Of a DNA stretch of 64,000 bases, positions 57,640 through 64,000 are shown in pieces; within the stretch, counting starts at the first letter, position 1; every line of letters starts with the position of its first letter. Source of the stretch: Zanthoxylum bungeanum (taxonomy: Eukaryota > Streptophyta > Magnoliopsida > Sapindales > Rutaceae); NCBI GenBank assembly GCA_019454045.1, contig SKCR01047743.1, forward strand, positions 1-64,000, in the 5' to 3' direction. The notes beneath the pieces are model-generated. The model had not been told where the DNA came from, ran no database searches, and saw only the letters and a program-made list of their open reading frames with translations. A program made the translations under genes and the position numbers.

Positions 57640-58299
57640 CCCTAACATGATAACCAAGCACAACCATCGCAACAACCTCCCCAGGTACACCAGAATTTCC
57701 GAAATTCCTAGAATTATATACCATATGTCCCACCACCTAGGAAAACCTTGCATGCATTCATTAAAAAATAAGAAGTCATCAATAACCAAAATGTGCAAAC
57801 ATTGATTGATCTGAAAGATACTTTCTCCAAAATTGCAACTGCATTGTCCATTAATGAGAAAGGAAAGTTTCCTCCACAACCACAACCAAACCCCAAGAGT
57901 CATCAAAACCCTCACAATAGTAGTTCTGGCAGTCAACACATAGATCAAGTCAAATCTATTATTACTCTTCACAGTGGTAAGATCATCCACAGACCTATTC
58001 TTGAACCTCACGAAGTTGAAAATAAATCGGATTCAGAGGGTAAAGAAAGGGTTGATGAACCATTATCTATCATTGATGAAAATAATTTTTCTCATACACC
58101 TCAATTGGCTCAAGCATTAAAAACAAAGAAATTGAACTATTCCCCAGAGATATACGAAATATTCAAACAGGTGAATGTCAATATTCCTTTGTTAGATGTC
58201 ATCCAACAGATATCATCTTATGTCAAATTTCTAAAAGACTTGTGTACCGTTAAAAGAAAACATCAGGTAAGAAAGAAAGCTTTTCAACCTGATACATAA
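57640..58299 (+). pseudogene. Athila-type gag C-terminal fragment
   Basis: The frame from 57793 reads QTLIDLKDTFSKIATALSIN, then VKSIITLHSGKIIHRPILEP, and later VNVNIPLLDVIQQISSYVKF and CTVKRKHQVRKKAF, the segment between the gag core and protease of Athila elements. It ends at 58299, just where protease would begin. The next bases are already the 3' untranslated region, so protease and pol were lost in one deletion. Confidence 0.7.
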
Positions 58300-58550
58300 C
58301 TTGTTTATTCTCTTTTCTTTTGTCTTTTTGCTTTTGTGTGCATTAGATTGACGTTTGTGTGTATCGTCACTGTAAGCCCTCACGAGACTACAACTCGTCC
58401 ACTAAGGACACTTAGAGGTTTAAATGCTTGTTGCATACGCTAAATGCAACCGTGATCCCTACGAAAGTGGCTTAGTTTAATTTTTATTGTTTATTGTATT
58501 TTATTTTGTTGTTTTGCTCGAGGACTAGCAAAATGTTAGGTTTGAGGGTG
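58300..58550 (+). mobile_element. 3' untranslated region and polypurine tract before the shared LTR
   Basis: It contains AAGCCCTCACGAGACTACAA, GCTAAATGCAACCGTGATCC and, at the LTR border, TTAGGTTTGAGGGTG. The order is the same as in element A at 31480-31651. Confidence 0.75.
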
Positions 58551-60419
58551 TGATGAGCGGAAAATATATCAATATTTACCGCCCCTTTTACTTAATATTT
58601 TGTATAGTTTCTCGAGTTTTATGAACGTTTTGATGTGTTTTAATTTATTTTACAGATAAAATAAAATCAAGACTTAATGGAATCAATCAGGACGAAATAT
58701 GGAACAAATAAGGGCAAAAATTGGACTTGACATTTTGATTTTGGAGATTGGAATCTTGAAATGGCGTTCTAACGAAGTACAATTTCGGAAATTTCAACTT
58801 TGCGCAATTGTCGTATTTTGGCCATAATATTTTATTCCGATATCGGATTTAGGTGATTCAAGTTCCAGATTAACGAAGACTCAAAAACTACAACTTTGAA
58901 GTTTATAAGATTTTCGAATTCTGAAGTTTTCATTACCGAAATTGATGAAAAATCTGAAGTGAGTTATGTATAATTATTAAAGTCATTTTCAAAAATAAAA
59001 ATAAAAAATAAAAAATGGAAATTGTCAAACTTCCACCAAACATGCTTGTGCTATGTTTGGTGCCATGTTTGGTGTCGTGTTTGGTGCCATGTTTGGTGGA
59101 GAAATTGGTGGAAGCCTTTATATTTGCCTATAAATATCAAGCTAAACTTTGTAAATTTTTCATGCTTTCTTTGAGGGATTTCTCCATGAAAACCTAAAAG
59201 AATGTGTCTTGAATGTTTATTTAAGTTTTCTTGTATTTTCTCTTTATTTATATAATAAATTTTTATGTGTTTTTAATTACATCATGAGTAGGTAATCTAT
59301 TTTTGCTGGAGTCTGAGGTGAAACTTTTAATATAAAAATTTAGAATTACTCTCTTAATTTAAATAAGTAAATTGAATTAATTATTTACCGCCTATATGGC
59401 AGGTTTTACATTATTGGACTTAGTTTCCGCCTATATGGTCGGTTTAGGTGCTAATCTTGTTACCGCCTATATGGTCGGTTGGACTTTGGAAAAATGACAT
59501 TCACCGCCTATATGGTCGGTTTTAATATAATTAATTCAAGAAATGATTAATTGATAAGGGAGTAATCTATATTTGAAGTATTAAAAGTGAAACCCCTAGC
59601 TCCAGCACTTTCTTTTATTGTTGTAATTTTCTTTACTTTTTAATTTTCTGTTATGTTATTTTGTTTAACTATGCATTTTGTAATTTTAGGTATGTTTTGT
59701 AACTAAAAATATTATCTAAGGTTGTGATGAATTCCAATATCACCGTTTTATAAGTGGTTATTTTATGTTTTGGGTAGTATATTGGTTTATTTATTGAGTC
59801 TTAAGATTAATGCTTCTTGTTAACTGGCCACTAATAAGATTGATTTGATAAACTTAAAATGAACTTGGATAATGGATTCTAGGTTTTAGTCATAGACTCA
59901 ATAGCTCACGATCTCAGCTTGGGGTAAATGTCTCTTAGGTAGATTTCCTTACAGGATAGGAATATACCTGTCGGGCGGGGGTAGCCATAATTGGAACTTA
60001 ATCTTAATGAATTCAGAGTTTCTTAATTAACATAGGAATATAGTTAATTGAGTTACTTTGGGTATTTACATCTGACCATCGGAATAGACTTTTGCATAAT
60101 TTCGTGTTCCAGGTTAATAAACCGATATATTGCACAAACATGAGATAATCACTTCATCTTTAAAAGATATTGGAATGATTCACAACCTTGGATATTTTCA
60201 TATCATTGTTTAAAACTTAAAATCTACCTTTGTTTTGTTTTAATTACTTGTCTTTAGTTTAAAATCACCATCAACCAAAAATCAATCAATTAGATACTCG
60301 TAGACATTTAGCTTCATAAATTAATAGCTTAGGTATTAAGTCCTCGTGGGATTGATACATTTTATAGTACTTGAGCGATACGTACGCTTGCATAACGTGT
60401 GTGTGTTTACCACCAATCA
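58551..60419 (+). mobile_element. Athila-type LTR shared by two internal regions
   Basis: This 1869-bp LTR starts TGATGAGCGGAAAATA and ends CCACCAATCA, nearly identical to element D in reverse. A polypurine tract precedes it and a primer site follows, so it is at once the 3' LTR of the deleted unit on the left and the 5' LTR of element C. Positions 59385-59525 carry four copies of CCGCCTATATGGTCGGTT or close variants. ORF 59015-59197 is built on a repeated TGTTTGGTGCC and is not a gene. Confidence 0.85.
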
Positions 60420-60425
60420 AGTTTT

Positions 60426-60443
60426 TGGCACCGTTGCCGGGAA
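60426..60443 (+). other. Primer binding site of element C
   Basis: TGGCACCGTTGCCGGGAA starts six bases after the LTR end, differing from the element A site only near its 3' end. Confidence 0.8.
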
Positions 60444-60551
60444 ACTTATTTATCTTTCACTATTAATTTTGGTGTTAGATATCTTACTTGTGTCTAATTT
60501 GGTTTTACTTATTATTTCTGTTTTCTTGTGTTTCAAGTTCTCAGTCACTAC

Positions 60552-61887
60552 ATGAGAAGAACCAGAAGCTTTGAAATACGTCCGCTTGACCTAGAAATTC
60601 AAAAAACCATCAGACAGTTAAGAATGGAAAGACGAGAAGGCCAAGAAGCACTGATCAAAATGGAACTTGAACCTTTGGAAGTTGCACCACCAATTCCTAT
60701 TCGAGACAGAACTATTCTGGTGGTTGACGGCTTCTTTCATGTATTGTACTTCCTCCCTTACCAGCAAATGCGTGTGACATCAAAACATGCATCCAGATGA
60801 TACAGCAGTCAGTTCAGTTTAGGGGAATGCAACTGAAGATCCTAATGCCCACATCAAAAACTTCCTGAAAGTTTGCGGCACATTCTATTACAACCGAGCG
60901 GCAGAAGAAGTAATGAGACTACGTGTTTTTCCATATTCCTTGAAAGACAAAGCTAATGCTTGGCTACATTCACTACCAACGGGTTCCATCACAACTTGGA
61001 ACACTTTAGCCATCAAATTCCTTACAAAGTACTTTCCCCCAGCCAGAACTGCAATGTTAAGGAATGAAATTATATCATTTCTACAACATGACTCTGAATC
61101 CCTCTGCGAAGCTTGGGAAAGATACAAGGATTTGCTTAGAAAATGTCTTCACCATGAGATTACAAATTGGCTACAAGTTCAAACCTTCTATAATGGACTT
61201 TCTGAATTAATGAGAACCACAATTGATGCTGCTGCTAGAGGAGCTTAAATGGCGAAAGGAACAGATTAGGCCTGGGACTTAATTGAAGAAATGGCGAACA
61301 ATAATTCTTTGTGGCCAACAGAAATGAGCATGATTCAACGAATCACAGGAATTTACGAAGTTTGAGCCAACACAGCAATGAATGCCAAACTGGATCTGAT
61401 TTGTAAAAATCTGGAAACTATTAACATGAAGGTTAATGCTGGATCCACAAGTTCACCATATGGAGGAGCATCAGAAGCAGAATCGTACAATCAACATGAT
61501 GAGACGGTAAACTATGTCAAAAATTTCAACAAACAGGGGAACAATCCATATTCTAATACCTACAACCCATGGTGGGGGAATTATCCCAATTTTGCATGAA
61601 ACAACAATTCTGGGCAAATGAATAATCCACCACCAGGATTCCAACAGCAAAACAAATGCCAGGAGTATGTAAAGAAACCAGAAATTGAAGACATGCTTGC
61701 AGAAATGTTTAAAAAGCTAGACGCAAAATATGACTCTCAAGCATCCAAATATGATGCTATGTTTCAATCCCAATCAGCATTAATTCAAAATCAAGCAGCA
61801 TCTTTGAAAACACTGGAGAATCAAATGGGACAACTGGCCAATGCTCAGAGTTACAGACCGCAAGGTACACTTCCTAGAAATACATAA
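60552..61887 (+). pseudogene. gag of element C, frameshifted
   Basis: The ATG at 60552 gives MRRTRSFEIRPLDLEIQKT, as in element A. A shift near 60745 leads to a new phase. The gag core at 60913-61248 is better kept than in A (WLHSLPTGSITTWNTLAIKF, KYFPPARTAMLRNEI, then DSESLCEAWERYKDLL). A stop follows at 61246, and further open pieces are 61378-61599 and 61618-61887, the last with LKTLENQMGQLANAQSYRP. Inactive. Confidence 0.8.
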
Positions 61888-61919
61888 CCAAATCCAAGGA
61901 ACCGATGGAATGAGCAATG

Positions 61920-63010
61920 TCAAGCAATTACTTTAAACAACGGTAATGAGATCACCAAAGATGTTGGAGTCAAGGCATCCACTGAGGAAGTTCCAAAAGA
62001 AAGCAGCGAAGCAAAACCACAGATGGAGGAAAAAGAAGCAAAAGAAAATGATCGAGAAATATTCACTCCACCTCCACCATTTCCACAGCGTCTCCAGAAA
62101 AATAAACTAGACAATCAGTTTGCTCGATTCCTAGAGATCTTCAAAAAGCTGCATATCAACATTCCATTTGCAGAAGCGTTGGAATAAATGCACAGCTATG
62201 TCAAATTCATGAAAGACATTCTGTCACGAAAGCGGAGATTGGGAGATTACTATACAGTAGCAATGAAAGAAGAATGCAGCGCCATCATTCAGAGGAAACT
62301 TCCCCCAAAGTTGAAAGATCCTGGCAGTTTCACCATCCCTTGAACCATAGGAGAACATAACTTCGGTAAGGCTTTATGTGATTTAGGTGCTAGCGTTAAC
62401 TTGATGCATTTTTCTATTTACAGGAAACTGTAAATTGGAGAAGCAATGCCCAACTCAGTCTCTCTGCAACTTGCTGATAGATCGCTCACATTTCCGAGAG
62501 GTGTAGTTGAAGATGTATTGGTCAAAGTCGACAAACTCATTCTCCCAGTAGACTTTATTATCCTTGACATGGAGGAAGACAAAGATGTGCCCATCATCCT
62601 CGGGAGACCATTCTTGGCTACATGTCGAACCATTATTGATGTACAAAAATGAGAAATAACCATGAGGGTACATGACCAAGATGTAAAATTCAATATTTTC
62701 AAAGCCATGGAATTCCCGAATGATGAAAAGAAGGAGGAATGTTTCAGACTTGATGTGGTAGATGGTATTATCCATAACTCAGATGAAAAGCAAAGTTCAA
62801 CTGATAAACTTAAAGCATGTCATCTACCTGTGGAGCCTGAAGATAAAGTGTACTGCACACTGAACAAGTTAAATATTGAACTGCAAGCATCTGAAGAGAA
62901 AATGCTCCACCAACTCGACGAATTGGAGGAATTTCACATACAGCCTTTCGAGAATGCCAAATTATACAAAGAAAATATCAAGAAGAGATATGATGAGAAG
63001 TTAGTGCGCA
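61920..63010 (+). pseudogene. Element C protease joined to integrase C-terminus by deletion
   Basis: From 62090 the sequence follows the gag-protease linker and protease of element A: LADRSLTFPRGVVEDVLVKV, FIILDMEEDKDVPIILGRPF, then a stop in place of the GELTM Gly/Glu. At 62810 the frame passes straight from the post-protease linker into [14 protein letters not shown], which in A lies near 28250 at the integrase C-terminus. RT, RNase H and the integrase core (about 2.6 kb in A) are missing, yet the 62662-63010 frame runs open across the join. The unit then breaks off at 63010 where LTR G2 begins. Confidence 0.8.
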
Positions 63011-64000
63011 TGTTGGATAATTATGACCCATAGCATCACTATTCGTAAAGAACATTGTGTTTTTGTACAAATTATCTATGTGACAAAAGGAAATTACTAT
63101 TTTATCATAATTATAATTAGATTACTTGGATATATATTAATGATAAAAGTCGATATGATTAAATCGGATTAATAAGATATGAGACGGTATTAATCCACGA
63201 ATGGTTTAATCATTAAATATCCCTAGTCAAAGTATTATCGAGACTGGACATTGATAATGCGGAATAGACTAGTATTACACTTGTGCACGTTATGGAAGCT
63301 TAACGGCATAGTTCTCATATATTTAGGTATTGGATACTTATGCAAGTGTAATAAGAGGTTCTGTTAATTGTTGGATCGGGAACATTTTGCTCTGGATAGA
63401 CCCACTCGGAATCCCATTGGTAGTATGATTATGTGTCTATGGGAATCCGAATCAGGGTAGGTTTATGTGATATTTAACCTGGGACTTACGTCATTATTAC
63501 TTGTGACAATTATTTTACTTTAGTATTGGTCGTCTGGAGCTTTAACAGGTTCTGTGTACGCCTGTATTGGGTTTGCTGAGAATCATAGTGTATTGGATGG
63601 GAGTATCACTTCAGTCATATGGATATGATGGTCACACAGGATACAGAACTAGTACTCTTAAAGCTGCAGTTATCGGGATAGTATGACTAGGTCATGAATT
63701 TCCGATTACAGAGATTAATTACTCAGGATCCGATATATGCTCCGTACGGGGCAGACACAAAGCCAGCCTTAGGCCTAGCATGTGACATCTGATACTGGAT
63801 CGTATTACATATTACATAATATTAGTATTACTACGCCTGATACATATGATATTCCTCAGTGACTATTTCTGGAGAATTGGGTAGGCACAGTGCTTTGCTA
63901 GAAGTCAATCATGTCTTGTAAATCGGTGAGAACATGGTACGGGGTACGCATGTGTTCGGATTGTCCGATAACCGTATTTACTACCAACATATCCAGGAAT
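63011..64000 (+). mobile_element. G-type LTR (G2), cut by window end
   Basis: Starts TGTTGGATAATTATGACCC and is colinear with G1 from 52924 for the rest of the window, with moderate divergence. It interrupts the integrase C-terminal frame of element C. Whether it is a solo LTR or the start of a full element lies outside the window. Confidence 0.8.

Overview
This window is from a flowering-plant nuclear genome, most likely a eudicot. It is AT-rich and dominated by nested LTR retrotransposons. The only clearly intact host gene is a spliced plastid-type class I fructose-bisphosphate aldolase (six exons, 39031-41160). No window-wide bacterial, organellar or CRISPR signal was seen. All calls come from reading motifs by eye; no alignment was run.

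Layout. 1-8000: decayed fragments of Athila-type Ty3/gypsy elements in both orientations, two hAT-like MITEs (the 6828-7610 copy has perfect 8-bp target duplications), a SINE-like stretch and a short unrecognised coding-like remnant. 8002-12012: minus-strand Ty1/copia remnant (LTR, PPT, degraded RNase H/RT/integrase). 12013-21302 plus 33381-33957: element B, a minus-strand, gag-only LTR element with an Ogre/Tat-like primer site, long LTRs and several tandem-repeat arrays. 21303-33042: element A, a plus-strand Athila-type element inserted in the upstream LTR of B, carrying gag, protease and pol plus an unusual region between pol and the 3' LTR. An inverted LTR head (33043-33380) and a duplicated piece of B follow. 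33958-38410: element E, a minus-strand, deleted Athila-type relative. 38411-42199: the aldolase gene and flanks. 42200-55990: a MULE-like element with long inverted arms, interrupted by element F (43551-54994, long LTRs, no recognisable coding region), which is itself interrupted by a clean solo LTR (G1, 52924-54886). 56026-64000: an F LTR fragment, then a chain of deleted Athila-type units sharing one LTR (58551-60419), ending in a second G LTR that runs off the window.

Most interesting point. Element A carries, in the envelope position, (i) an ORF whose basic-plus-cysteine motif resembles the small nucleic-acid-binding proteins of carlaviruses, and (ii) a LOG-like (cytokinin riboside monophosphate phosphoribohydrolase) domain with the PGGxGTxxE signature and a C-terminal tail combining a basic KRRR patch and an LDLNL (EAR-type) motif. 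A retrotransposon with a possible hormone-activation and repressor-tail module is unusual. Whether it is expressed, how it is spliced and whether other copies share it cannot be decided here.

The aldolase acts in the Calvin-Benson cycle in the plastid stroma. The other coding sequences belong to mobile elements, nearly all frameshifted or deleted.
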